A stretch of 64,000 bases of DNA, from assembly GCF_032878975.1 (NCBI RefSeq), contig NZ_CP043875.1, positions 1,232,370-1,296,369 on the forward strand. Reading direction: 5' to 3'. Of this stretch, positions 8,901-17,210 are shown piece after piece. This stretch comes from Methanoplanus sp. FWC-SCC4 (lineage in GTDB: Archaea > Halobacteriota > Methanomicrobia > Methanomicrobiales > Methanomicrobiaceae). The notes below the pieces were generated by a model. It saw only the letters and a program-made list of their open reading frames with translations. It was not told the DNA's origin and did no database searches. The position numbers and the translations under genes were made by a program. The number at the start of each line of letters is the position of its first letter. The first letter of the stretch is position 1.

Positions 8901-9692
8901 AATTGATTCTGTTATTGAAATTATAAACCTTCCTTTATCGATGTACTGGGGTTGTACAAAAGGGAAAATCTGAGCAATTAAAACATATAAAAATAAAAGA
9001 CTCACTATCAAAATGTACATCCCAATCTCCATTTTTTTCCATATAACCGCATATAATATAAGATAAACAGAGGTAAAAAATATTAAAAACATATATGTTC
9101 CGGTATGAGTGAAACCAAGAGTAAATACAAGAGTAATCAAAATGAACATATTTTTAATATCCGGTTTATGAAGTGCTAAAAAAATAATAGAGATTAAAAA
9201 TAGCATTGCAAATATTCCTGAAGAATAATTGAGTAGATTTAAAGTTAATAGTGGCATTGATATTAAAAATAATATCGAAAATAATGATAATTTTTCTGAC
9301 TTAAAAAATTTATCAGCATAAAGGTAATAAATCATTATAGTGACAAAAAACAAAATCAGAGGCAGCAAATATGCAAGGGTCAGCCCATCAATTCCGGTTA
9401 TTTTCATCACTATTGAACCAAAGATCCATAATCCAAAAGGATAATCAAAACCAAGATATTCTTCACTAAATGAAGTTTCATAAAACCCAAGCAGTGAATA
9501 TGATTCAGCCATATTCAATGTATTATATACATGTGTGTAAACATCTGATCCGGAAGGAGACAGGAAAATGAGGGTAGGTACTATAAACCCAATAATTAAT
9601 GTAAAGAATAAAAAACATATTAAAGAAGGAATCTCCCCACCATTACTCCACACAAATATATGTTTATTTATTTTCTCCCAGATATTTTTCAC
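5913..9692 (-). CDS. Large GT-C-like membrane protein with extracytoplasmic C-terminal modules
   Basis: The 1259-residue protein has a multi-spanning N-terminal half (about residues 20-450). Its first outside loop holds SGSDVYTH, comparable to the acidic first loop of GT-C glycosyltransferases such as PMT/STT3. The rest is extracytoplasmic: a beta-rich region (about 570-860), then a region resembling a polysaccharide-deacetylase barrel without clear metal ligands (about 860-1110). It ends with a carboxypeptidase-regulatory-like beta-sandwich (about 1190-1255, VSDSEGLPIENVYVYV then KTDENGEIKIDLRRG). The start is GTG with no ribosome binding site; a TATA-like ATATATTATG about 25 bases upstream suggests a leaderless transcript. 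I infer a role in surface polysaccharide assembly or modification; no catalytic residues can be proven. Confidence 0.5.
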   Translation of the reverse strand: MKNIWEKINKHIFVWSNGGEIPSLICFLFFTLIIGFIVPTLIFLSPSGSDVYTHVYNTLNMAESYSLLGFYETSFSEEYLGFDYPFGLWIFGSIVMKITGIDGLTLAYLLPLILFFVTIMIYYLYADKFFKSEKLSLFSILFLISMPLLTLNLLNYSSGIFAMLFLISIIFLALHKPDIKNMFILITLVFTLGFTHTGTYMFLIFFTSVYLILYAVIWKKMEIGMYILIVSLLFLYVLIAQIFPFVQPQYIDKGRFIISITESISSFSGIEFIQDFGKIFYDSIFVSNNYIYAIFWSSFIFMAIKLSLYFHSRLTGISEKRFIGIPFIGNINHISHGIMMTPFWMGPVQTFLSVFGIFRLDSKGKCIALSLIITALLPGAMSSAENVGTGALREIHYLYLIIPIAAVAGLFYILPVFKEYLDKRIRKESLKKGISVTFYLFILIPVIFVPVIGNLYYQPIITGSDTEKEHLIWLSEIGSPSEGIPDFLYRERIDLYADKVTPSVHSGSETKRYLDDLKKTYFTHGAEDFTKDLYSFNIMYIISSNRILKGYLDVDFDDLAIDSNKKLDKIFSASDNFGIYKYISEKENVEKKIFEENSLKFNEVIPDLYDFGSSYLFENDYYKVKISENSPEIKYYGTKTLNLLEDGFYTDYIGISISDGDENKKEVYELNNLDYSVISKDDDSIIYKTTIKSTDNAEKWATLIVKYMFYEKAFKREIIIANDWINLNSDSRMGVGLSSSIFAPVIEFEYRNLENGNKNPITKKIYPSHDSALVKDKKFDQIYFNEGNTGILLRYGDLVPYPDRIYYGGSLYYDLGNILVYSEYTLAPSESVNHVQYFSVGDKNTAEINIDHYSSVFEYPFSEGKIPGVITFLASEDELMDYSNGGLKTIDELNVEYNEVARIEGGNVPFNEINAVGYAGMYVNQSYQDLESQKKEINEIKHMTGANGVLFEYFKYNLDSVRALSEENMRFAEAYYVGSPFEEFNREGLRNPKIAYYHGDESGIVLIPVALPSSTALSSNYGGDEDTFSDWENTIDSVISDGGMAVFLWDAKDVGNPIYSEDFIGFINRSKDKGVTFTSLDEISAHYLMLQNISVNVTKGMDYAVFDVTNKHDNEITGVTYGLSMPLLSAGKYSYNVNNGRISREYVNDENYIMFVSFDLEGNERKKITVEPSIKRQDFILDYASLFEGDCRIIVSDSEGLPIENVYVYVNSRIFKTDENGEIKIDLRRGAHKIKFEKPGYNTIESEIEVNGRIYNLFK

Positions 9693-9861
9693 AACACTAA
9701 TAGAAACATTAACATAATATATACCTTTTCCTCAAGATAACCAAATATTTTGACGATAATAATTCAGCATAATAGGATGTGATTTTACCAGAAAGAGCCT
9801 CCAAAAATAAGAAATATAATCAGGTTTATTATTTCTCAAATCAGAAGGGAGTTAAAATAAA

Positions 9862-11886
9862 ATGCACGACATACTAACCAAAATAACGGCTACAACATTA
9901 TTTATTATATTTTTATTAATGCCCTGCTCATCATCTGCAGAAATTCAAATCGCAGGCCATATGCCAAATGGTCCATCATTTGACATCGTAGAGGATAATG
10001 GCTATCTTTACGTTGCACAGGGAAGTGAGGTCAGAGTTTATGATGTTACAAATCCTGAAAAAATTAAAGATCTTACATGGAAGAATTACATTTCAAAGAT
10101 TTATGCTGGAGAGAGTGTAAAGAGCCTGTATATTCAGCATCCATGTCTTCATATTGGATATGCAACTGGTTACATAATCGCAGACATAAGAGATCCCTTT
10201 AAACCTTTCATTATTTCTTCCCTTAAAAGTCCATATGAAAGAACTGAAATAAGAGATGTCGAGGTTTACGGCAATTATGCTTATCTTACCGTATACAATG
10301 AAGGTATACAGATAGTGGATATATCAGATGTTTCCAATCCGAAATTGGGAAAGATTGTCACGATGACCGGGTACAACAGGCCATGGAGAGCTTTTGCAGC
10401 AGACGGCTATCTTTACGTATCAAGAGAAACTGATAATATTCTTGACATTTTTGACATTTCAGATCCAAAAAATCCAAAGTTTGTCGGAAACTACACCGCA
10501 AATTCTAAAGGAGACAGTTTTTCAGGAGTTGCAGTTAAAGGAAACTATGCATATGTTGTCGAGTATCACAACGGAATCAGGGTTGTTAATATATCAGATA
10601 AATCAAATCCGGTAGAAGTCACTAAACTGATGAATATTGATGCAAATGATATTAAAATTCACGGGAATTATGCATATATATCTGTCCGCTACCAGGGATT
10701 TAATGTGATAGATATCTCAAATCCAAAAAATTCGTTTATTGCAGGGAAAGGAGCCGACATTCAGGGATATATAGAAGGAATTTTCCCAACAGGTGATTAC
10801 ACATTCCTTGCAGGAGAGTCTATGGGATTTGGAATATATGATACTTCAAATCCCAAACAACCAGTTTTACTAACAAAAGTCCCAGTTGTTGGTGGTGTTG
10901 ACTCTGTAGTTGCAAAGGACGATCATGTGTTCATCGGTGCACACAATGACGGAATGTGGGTTATAGACACTCACGACAAGGAAAATCCGATAGAATCGGC
11001 ATTTATTGAGACTCCGGGAAGATTTTCTGATTTAAGTATACAGGATAACTATCTCTTTGGTGCAGGAGAGTGGGGAGGGCTGAACATGATTGACATTACT
11101 GATCCAAAGAAACCGGTCACAGTTTTTGTAGATTATATGGACAATATAGGGGCGGTTCTTCCAGATGGCAATTATATCTATACATCTGCAGGAATCGTTG
11201 ACATCCACAATAAGTATTCACCCAGATACATTTCAAGAGACCTTCATTTCGATGGAAGGCTGGCAAAACTGAAGGATAATATCATACTCGTTGCGGCATA
11301 CAAAGGGAAATATCCGGGTCTTCACGTAATAGATGTTAGTAAAAAAACAAATCCAGTCGTTATAAAAACATATGATAGTGGAAAACCATTTTATGACGTA
11401 TCTGTTGACAATAATATTGTAGCTGTTCTTAACGAAAATAATATAATTTTTATTGATTTTACTGATGAAAAAAATCCAAAAAAGATAGATGAAATTAGCT
11501 ATAAAGGCGAATGGACAGGTCATTCAATAATTCTCAATGAAAATATTGCATATGCAGCCGGAGGCCCTTTAGAAAGCATAAAAGTTTTTGATTTTTCAAA
11601 TCCCTCTAATATAACCCAGATTGATTCAGGTTCACTTTGGGGAACATATAATTGTATAGATTATCATGAGGGGATAATATATGCAGGCAATAAGTTTGGT
11701 CTTTCACTGCTTTATCCAGAAGATATATCAAAAGAGCTGATAATCTCTAAATCAGAAAATTTCATTAATGATGATGAACGAACCGGTCAAAAATCATTAA
11801 GCATTAAAAAAGCACCCGGCATTATCACCCCCATCTCAATTATTGCCATATATTATTTTCTAGGAAAATATTATCTGAAGCATTGA
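9862..11886 (+). CDS. Secreted LVIVD-repeat beta-propeller protein with C-terminal anchor
   Basis: The 674-residue protein has a signal peptide (about 1-26, ending CSSSA). It is otherwise built of LVIVD-type repeats, each with a core like [10 protein letters not shown] or IDISNPKN, predicted to form beta-propellers. It is a close paralogue of each propeller module of the giant protein at 31.8-37.3 kb: GHMPNGPSFDIVE matches [13 protein letters not shown] and the similarity continues throughout. Unlike that protein it ends in a single hydrophobic segment preceded by KKAPG and followed by a basic end. This is either a plain membrane anchor or a variant archaeosortase signal. The ribosome binding site AGAAGGGAG precedes the ATG. 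Surface adhesion or a structural role is likely; the ligand is unknown. Confidence 0.75.
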   Translation: MHDILTKITATTLFIIFLLMPCSSSAEIQIAGHMPNGPSFDIVEDNGYLYVAQGSEVRVYDVTNPEKIKDLTWKNYISKIYAGESVKSLYIQHPCLHIGYATGYIIADIRDPFKPFIISSLKSPYERTEIRDVEVYGNYAYLTVYNEGIQIVDISDVSNPKLGKIVTMTGYNRPWRAFAADGYLYVSRETDNILDIFDISDPKNPKFVGNYTANSKGDSFSGVAVKGNYAYVVEYHNGIRVVNISDKSNPVEVTKLMNIDANDIKIHGNYAYISVRYQGFNVIDISNPKNSFIAGKGADIQGYIEGIFPTGDYTFLAGESMGFGIYDTSNPKQPVLLTKVPVVGGVDSVVAKDDHVFIGAHNDGMWVIDTHDKENPIESAFIETPGRFSDLSIQDNYLFGAGEWGGLNMIDITDPKKPVTVFVDYMDNIGAVLPDGNYIYTSAGIVDIHNKYSPRYISRDLHFDGRLAKLKDNIILVAAYKGKYPGLHVIDVSKKTNPVVIKTYDSGKPFYDVSVDNNIVAVLNENNIIFIDFTDEKNPKKIDEISYKGEWTGHSIILNENIAYAAGGPLESIKVFDFSNPSNITQIDSGSLWGTYNCIDYHEGIIYAGNKFGLSLLYPEDISKELIISKSENFINDDERTGQKSLSIKKAPGIITPISIIAIYYFLGKYYLKH

Positions 11887-12151
11887 TTTTTAGAGAATAT
11901 TTAGAACCTTGTTTTGGAAAGGAAGACTCCAAATATTAAACAGAAAATATCACAACCAATATAATTAAACATCTCTAAATATGCTTAAAAATTAATTATC
12001 GATCAATTCAAATAAAGTAATCCGGGAAAAAGAAAAGTTGCTAACAATCATTTAATAATTATTTTAAATATAATGACCTGCGATATATTATAAAAGTCCA
12101 TTACATTTTAGAGAATTTATTAAATAATATCAGATTGGGGGAAGGGCAAAT

Positions 12152-12574
12152 ATGACCATAAAACATCTTGAATCAATATTTAAGAAAAGTGAATTTGAAA
12201 AGGCAATAATTATTGCAATAATTATTGGGATTTGTATTGCAATACCTTTCATATATAATGCATTAAAAGGAGAAGACTATTCATCTCTTTATCTGCTTCC
12301 CGATTCATATACAAATTATCCTGAAGGATCAACTACCTCTTTTATTTATGGGGTGAAATCCTTTGAAAATGTAGAAACAAATTATGACCTTGAGATATTT
12401 ATTGGAGATATTTCTGTAAAAAAAACAAATATTATGATCAAACCCGGAGATACTTATGAAAAAAAAGAGACAATCAAAACAAAAAATTTAGTATATCCTA
12501 TAAAAGTCAGTATTTTTCTGAAATCACCTGATAATATATATAGTGTACATTACTGGTTAAAAAATTCTGATTAA
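12152..12574 (+). CDS. Membrane-tethered DUF1616 C-terminal-like protein
   Basis: The 140-residue protein has one N-terminal membrane segment (about 18-36) and an outside beta-sandwich. The outside part (LYLLPDSYTNYPEG, then SFIYGVKSFENVETNYDLEI and a final VHYWLKN) resembles the extracytoplasmic C-terminal half of DUF1616 proteins, which usually follows several membrane helices in one chain. Here that half stands alone, while a separate gene at 24.5-25.1 kb encodes only the membrane half of a DUF1616 protein. The ribosome binding site GGGGGAAGGG precedes the ATG. It converges with the flippase gene, with two bases between stops. The function of the family is unknown, but it occurs with archaeosortase and surface-glycan genes. 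Confidence 0.55.
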   Translation: MTIKHLESIFKKSEFEKAIIIAIIIGICIAIPFIYNALKGEDYSSLYLLPDSYTNYPEGSTTSFIYGVKSFENVETNYDLEIFIGDISVKKTNIMIKPGDTYEKKETIKTKNLVYPIKVSIFLKSPDNIYSVHYWLKNSD

Positions 12575-12576
12575 AA

Positions 12577-14001
12577 CTATTTTTTTGATTTGCCAAATAA
12601 ATCATAAATGAACTCTTTTTTAATATATCCGGTTTTCAAAGTCAATGCTGAAAATATAATTGCAGATAATAATAATCCAATTAATGCAGGGGGATTTAAG
12701 ATATACAATACTAAAGCTGTTGCTAAAGAAGAAATTATCAGCTTATCAATCATTATTAGAAGATTTTTTAAAGGTTCCAAATCTTTTGAGAATAAAATAG
12801 TAACTATCGCGAATAATATATATAATGAGGTACATGAAATATATGCCCCCAAAAATCCGTTTCCATACCCGTATTCTTTAAATAGAGCCATTAAAAATTC
12901 AGTCAGGAAGAAGAATAAAGGTAAAATCAAAAGCGGAATCAGAGTGTAAATGATATAATCCATTTTTTTATCAGCAAAAGACAGATTTAAACTGGCAAGA
13001 AAATTTTGAATGAATAAAAAGAGGTATCCTATAGCAAGGATAAAAATATAATCGGATGCTATGACATATTCAGCTGAAAAAAGAGTTTTTACAATAAATT
13101 CTGAATAAAAATAAAGTACAATTATCAAATAAAACATAAAAGAAAATAATCCCCTGCTTACATCTCCCAAACCCCCGTTTTTGTATATGTCTTCTTTTTT
13201 TGAGGTTGTTGCTTCAGGTACTGAAACATAGTTCATTGTACCCAATGAAAAAAGAAGAAGGGAAGCAAGTGTTAATGAAATATCATAATATCCCTGCCAT
13301 GTTACCCCCAGATTGTGACTTAAAACAATTTTTATTATACTTTGTCCAATTGTAGAAAATGAACTTACAACAAATAATGACAATCCAAAAGCAAATATTT
13401 TCTTAGAGGGAATTTTAATTGACTTTATCAATGCAAAAGACTTCCTGTGCTGCCTTGAAAATACTATAAATAATAAAGGAATTGCATTGGAGATGGCAAA
13501 AACAAATAATATAATCTCAAAGGAACAGATATCAGATAAAAATAATAATAAAATAACTATAAGTCTAACCATTGACGGCAGAGCCATAATAATACTTGGA
13601 ACCGAGTACATTTTTAATCCGGCAAAAAGTCCCTGAAAATCAATAATTATACTCATAAAAAACATTGAAACAACTATGACAGTATAGAAAAGCCATTTTT
13701 GTTCCAGCGGAAGATTTAGATAATCAAAAAAAACATCGCTTGAAAAAAATAATAAAACTGATATTATGATCATCAGAAAAATACTGCACACGAGTGTGAA
13801 ACCAAAATACTTTTTTCCCTCCTGGGAATGTGATAGCATATGATAAAAGTTAAGATTGGTTAATAACTGGAACATTCCGGGCAGTGATATTGCCACTAAT
13901 GTAATCAAACCATATTCATATGGTGTGATAGAATTTGCAAGAACTAATTTTGTCAGAACTCCGGCTCCTCTTTGGAGAATGAGTGAAAATATGAAGAGCA
14001 A
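12577..14001 (-). CDS. Polysaccharide flippase (Wzx/MATE-type, MOP superfamily)
   Basis: This 474-residue, almost fully hydrophobic protein has about 12-14 predicted membrane segments and the usual N-terminal pattern of Wzx-like exporters (RGAGVLTKLVLANSITPYEYG). Such proteins flip lipid-linked oligosaccharides across the membrane. The only standard start is TTG at 14001, without a ribosome binding site. The frame is open upstream and a strong GGGGGG box at 14038-14043 sits six bases before an in-frame ATC at 14034, exactly where other genes here have ATG. The real protein may start there (IRIKRTLTYYS...), either with a rare ATC start or a mutated one. It is the downstream end of the leftward glycan gene series. 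Confidence 0.8.
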   Translation of the reverse strand: MLFIFSLILQRGAGVLTKLVLANSITPYEYGLITLVAISLPGMFQLLTNLNFYHMLSHSQEGKKYFGFTLVCSIFLMIIISVLLFFSSDVFFDYLNLPLEQKWLFYTVIVVSMFFMSIIIDFQGLFAGLKMYSVPSIIMALPSMVRLIVILLLFLSDICSFEIILFVFAISNAIPLLFIVFSRQHRKSFALIKSIKIPSKKIFAFGLSLFVVSSFSTIGQSIIKIVLSHNLGVTWQGYYDISLTLASLLLFSLGTMNYVSVPEATTSKKEDIYKNGGLGDVSRGLFSFMFYLIIVLYFYSEFIVKTLFSAEYVIASDYIFILAIGYLFLFIQNFLASLNLSFADKKMDYIIYTLIPLLILPLFFFLTEFLMALFKEYGYGNGFLGAYISCTSLYILFAIVTILFSKDLEPLKNLLIMIDKLIISSLATALVLYILNPPALIGLLLSAIIFSALTLKTGYIKKEFIYDLFGKSKK

Positions 14002-14074
14002 AGAATAGTATGTAAGAGTTCTTTTGATTCTGATTGTATCCCCCCAAATATTAAGTTCAATAATTTAATAACAA

Positions 14075-14995
14075 TCATACTAATTGTTGATATATATATC
14101 TACAAATTATCTTTTTTAGAAATTGATCCACTTTTGATTCAATATTCATTAAAACCATTCCATCAACCCCATAATAAAAAAGATTATTATCTATAATTTC
14201 ATATTTTGGAAACATATTATGAGTATACAATTCGTATCTTTTTGAATCCTTTACAAAATATATTTCATCATTAAATTTAAAAATAGGACCAAGACTCTTT
14301 ACCCCTCTAATGAAATGATAGATTTGTTTTACACTGGCGGTATTGTCAATAATATAATCTGACATTTTTGGCTCAGGAGCTTCTTTTCCTTCAATATCCT
14401 GCCGGACTCTTACCACATTATCCTTAAAAATATTATTCAAAGCATCTATTGCCAAATCAGAACCAATTGTGGAAAGTGCTCTTCTTAGTTCTGAAATATC
14501 TTCTCCTTCTCTTAGAATGTGCTTTTTTTGCAGTATAATATCTCCCGTATCCGGCCTTTCATCAATATAGTGGATTGTTACACCGGTTTCATTTTCGCCA
14601 TTTTTTATAACCCAGAAATATGGATCAGCCCCCCTGTAATCAGGAAGTAAAGAGGGATGGTAATTAACTGCTCCAAAATTTGGAACATTAATCAAATTTT
14701 TTTTTAGAATCTGGTCAAAAATACAGCAGAATATAATATCCGGATTGAATGAGTTCATAAAATCAATAAAAGACAGGGAATTCACATCATTTATTTCAAT
14801 ATATGATATTGAATTCTGTCTTGAAATTTTCTTCAGATTATCTTTATTTCTTAAATGAATTCCTCTATAAAGATCTCTGAGTAAAGGTAAAAAATATCCT
14901 TTCTCTTTGCCCGATACAACAATCAGAATATTAAAATCGCTGGATATCAATTTTGATAAACATTCACAGGATGTAATGCTCCATTTTGTACCCAT
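14075..14995 (-). CDS. Formyltransferase-family protein (sugar or other N-formyltransferase)
   Basis: The 306-residue protein has the formyl_trans_N signature NYHPSLLPDYRGADPY (about residues 108-123). Farther on is GVTIHYIDERPDTGDIILQ (about 137-155), where the aspartate pairs with the earlier asparagine and histidine in the catalytic site. These enzymes transfer a formyl group from N10-formyltetrahydrofolate (or an archaeal equivalent) to an amino group. Archaea do not use formylmethionyl-tRNA, and the C-terminal half is unlike Fmt, so an amino-sugar substrate is more likely, in line with the glycan neighbourhood. The ORF begins at ATG 14995 with no clear ribosome binding site; part of the N-terminal Rossmann strand appears short, so the true start is uncertain. 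Confidence 0.7.
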   Translation of the reverse strand: MGTKWSITSCECLSKLISSDFNILIVVSGKEKGYFLPLLRDLYRGIHLRNKDNLKKISRQNSISYIEINDVNSLSFIDFMNSFNPDIIFCCIFDQILKKNLINVPNFGAVNYHPSLLPDYRGADPYFWVIKNGENETGVTIHYIDERPDTGDIILQKKHILREGEDISELRRALSTIGSDLAIDALNNIFKDNVVRVRQDIEGKEAPEPKMSDYIIDNTASVKQIYHFIRGVKSLGPIFKFNDEIYFVKDSKRYELYTHNMFPKYEIIDNNLFYYGVDGMVLMNIESKVDQFLKKIICRYIYQQLV

Positions 14996-15069
14996 GAATA
15001 TTATTGAATTATTTATTTAAATCACCCCCAACAACTAATAATTATATATTAATCCCAATAGTTTCCATT

Positions 15070-16092
15070 TTAAAAATAATGGTACATTTGATTATACATC
15101 TCATTTGCTTTTTTCATAATTTTATAATTATTTGAGGCATACTTCTCTGCATTATACCAAATGCCAATTTCCGGATTAAATTTTGATTTAAATTTTACCA
15201 ATCTTAAATCATCTCCGGAATCCATTTCTTCAAAATAATTCAGTCCTTTGCCACAGGCCCATTTTATTAATTCCCATTGAATCAAATCATTTGGGTATAT
15301 TCCTTTAAGCTCTGATTTGGGTACACCAACCCACATATAAATTAAATCCTCATAAATAATTGATATCATGCCTCCAACACTCTGATTATTATAACAGGCA
15401 ACAAAAATCTTCATATTATCCGGATAAAATTTATTATATAATTCATTAATATAATCCATATAGTCTGAAGGACGATAACCCTGTTCACGGTATCTGCGGG
15501 AAAGAGAATCAAGAATATACTCAAGATCATATCGATCACCATCTCTAACTGTTACCCCCTCTTTTATGCAATGATTTATGCTTACACGGAGTTTTCTATC
15601 AAATTCAGACCATATGCAATTAATTCCTTTTTTGAGATCCAGGCGATAAGTATAAACCGGCTCGATATCATAACCCGACCATTTGAAAGGCCTGGCATCT
15701 AATATACCGGGTGCTGAGCGAATACGGACATACTTGCATTTAATTTCAGAAAACAGGTATTTATCCACCTCATCCTGAATTTTCATTAAAACGCTTTCCT
15801 TTTTATGCTGCTTTAAATCATCATAACCGGGAATAACAGGGCCAAGGTAAAGAAGATATGAGCCGGGAGGCGGGGAAAACGCAACTTTTACAAAACCTTT
15901 TTTTTGTATGAATAAAGGATATAAAGCAGTTAGCTGGGAACCTTTGTAGATCATCAGAGGATATAATTTTCCTTTACCCTGTTCTTCAATGATTTTCAGC
16001 CAGTCCCATGTATGGAATATAGTACCATGATTTGAATCAAGAACCGCCTTGTTCCAGATTTCTTTATCATCTTTTGTTCCTATTCTAATCAT
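15070..16092 (-). CDS. FemAB-like GNAT-fold transferase, paralogue 1
   Basis: The 340-residue protein has the tandem-GNAT layout of FemAB/FemX and Acetyltransf_6 proteins. Recurrent family blocks are GTIFHTWDWLKI (23-34), AFSPPPGSYLLYLGPVIPGY (about 71-90), WSEFDRKLRVSINHCIKEGV near 160-180 and, near the end, the FKSKFNPE block. Bacterial FemAB enzymes add amino acids from aminoacyl-tRNA to peptidoglycan precursors, and related proteins occur in exosortase-linked exopolysaccharide loci. With no peptidoglycan expected here, an acyl or aminoacyl transfer to a surface glycan is the best guess. No ribosome binding site is visible. It is the last of three such genes in tandem. Confidence 0.75.
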   Translation of the reverse strand: MIRIGTKDDKEIWNKAVLDSNHGTIFHTWDWLKIIEEQGKGKLYPLMIYKGSQLTALYPLFIQKKGFVKVAFSPPPGSYLLYLGPVIPGYDDLKQHKKESVLMKIQDEVDKYLFSEIKCKYVRIRSAPGILDARPFKWSGYDIEPVYTYRLDLKKGINCIWSEFDRKLRVSINHCIKEGVTVRDGDRYDLEYILDSLSRRYREQGYRPSDYMDYINELYNKFYPDNMKIFVACYNNQSVGGMISIIYEDLIYMWVGVPKSELKGIYPNDLIQWELIKWACGKGLNYFEEMDSGDDLRLVKFKSKFNPEIGIWYNAEKYASNNYKIMKKANEMYNQMYHYF

Positions 16093-16124
16093 AACAATAT
16101 ATCTGTGGTATTTAATGACAATGC

Positions 16125-17150
16125 TTATAATATTTTTGACACCATTTCAGCAAATTTATAGATTTTTGATGAATGCTTTGATGCAGAATACCATATACAA
16201 AGCTCAGGGTTATATTTTGACTTAAAATATCTGAGCCTTTGATTCTCTCCGGAATCCATCTCTTCATAGTACTCAAAACCATTATTATATGCCCACTCAA
16301 TAGCTTCCCACTGAACTAAATCATTGGCGGATATTCCGGGAATATTGGATTTGGGTATACCCACCCAGAGATATAAAATATTTTTATAATATAATGAAAT
16401 CATACCTCCAACCCGTTCACCCTTATATTTTGCAACAAAAATTTTCATGTGATCTTTATGAAAAGTGGCATAAAGTGATTGAAGATATTTTTTGTGATCT
16501 AAAGGGCTGTACCCCTGCTGTATGAATCTTTCCGAGAGAGAATTTAATAAAAATTCAAGATCCTCCAAATCTCCATCCTCAACATAAACACCTTCTCTTT
16601 TTGCTTTATTTATGTCAACTCTCAGTTTACGATCAAATCCTTCCCAGACAGATTTGATACCTTTTGTGAGATCTATTCTATATGTATAAAGAGGATCTAC
16701 CACATAATCCTGCCATTTATATTGCCGTGAATCATAAAGACCAGGTGATGAACGTATACGAACATATTTACAGCCCATATCCGAAAAAAGATAACTGTCA
16801 ATTTTTTTCTGAACTTCATAAAAAAGACTTTCCTTCTTATTCTGCTTTAAATTCTCATAATTTATGAACACAGGGCCAAGATAGAGAAGATATGATCCGG
16901 ATGGTGGAGAAAAAGCCATCTTTAATGATTTATAATTTTTTATATAAACAGGACAAAGTGCGACAATCTGTGTACCGTTATAGACCATCAAAGGATAAAG
17001 AGTACTTTTAGAATACTTTTCTACAATCTTTAGCCATTCCCATTTATGAAATATTGTTCCATATGAAGAAGTATCTATAAGAGTATCCCACTTCATGGAT
17101 TCATCGTCACTTGAAATATTTATATTCAGATTCATCATTTTCAACAACAT
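16125..17150 (-). CDS. FemAB-like GNAT-fold transferase, paralogue 2
   Basis: This 341-residue paralogue is the closest relative of the gene just downstream. It shares GTIFHKWEWLKIVEKYSKST, the AFSPPSGSYLLYLGPVF block, YVRIRSSPGLYDSR, WEGFDRKLRVDINKAKREGV and YEEMDSGENQRLRYFKSKYN. The last block (MDSG...R...FKSKFNP) is strongly kept among copies 1, 2 and 4, suggesting an active-site role. The start is uncertain: ATG at 17150 is preceded by a weak GGATG-like box, and ATG codons at 17138 and 17135 are alternatives. Thirty-two bases separate it from paralogue 1. Substrate unknown; surface-glycan modification is inferred from the neighbours. Confidence 0.75.
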   Translation of the reverse strand: MLLKMMNLNINISSDDESMKWDTLIDTSSYGTIFHKWEWLKIVEKYSKSTLYPLMVYNGTQIVALCPVYIKNYKSLKMAFSPPSGSYLLYLGPVFINYENLKQNKKESLFYEVQKKIDSYLFSDMGCKYVRIRSSPGLYDSRQYKWQDYVVDPLYTYRIDLTKGIKSVWEGFDRKLRVDINKAKREGVYVEDGDLEDLEFLLNSLSERFIQQGYSPLDHKKYLQSLYATFHKDHMKIFVAKYKGERVGGMISLYYKNILYLWVGIPKSNIPGISANDLVQWEAIEWAYNNGFEYYEEMDSGENQRLRYFKSKYNPELCIWYSASKHSSKIYKFAEMVSKIL

Positions 17151-17210
17151 CCATTCATAACATAATAATATTTGTCAGCCAATCAAATCGAATGAATAAC
17201 TTACACACAA

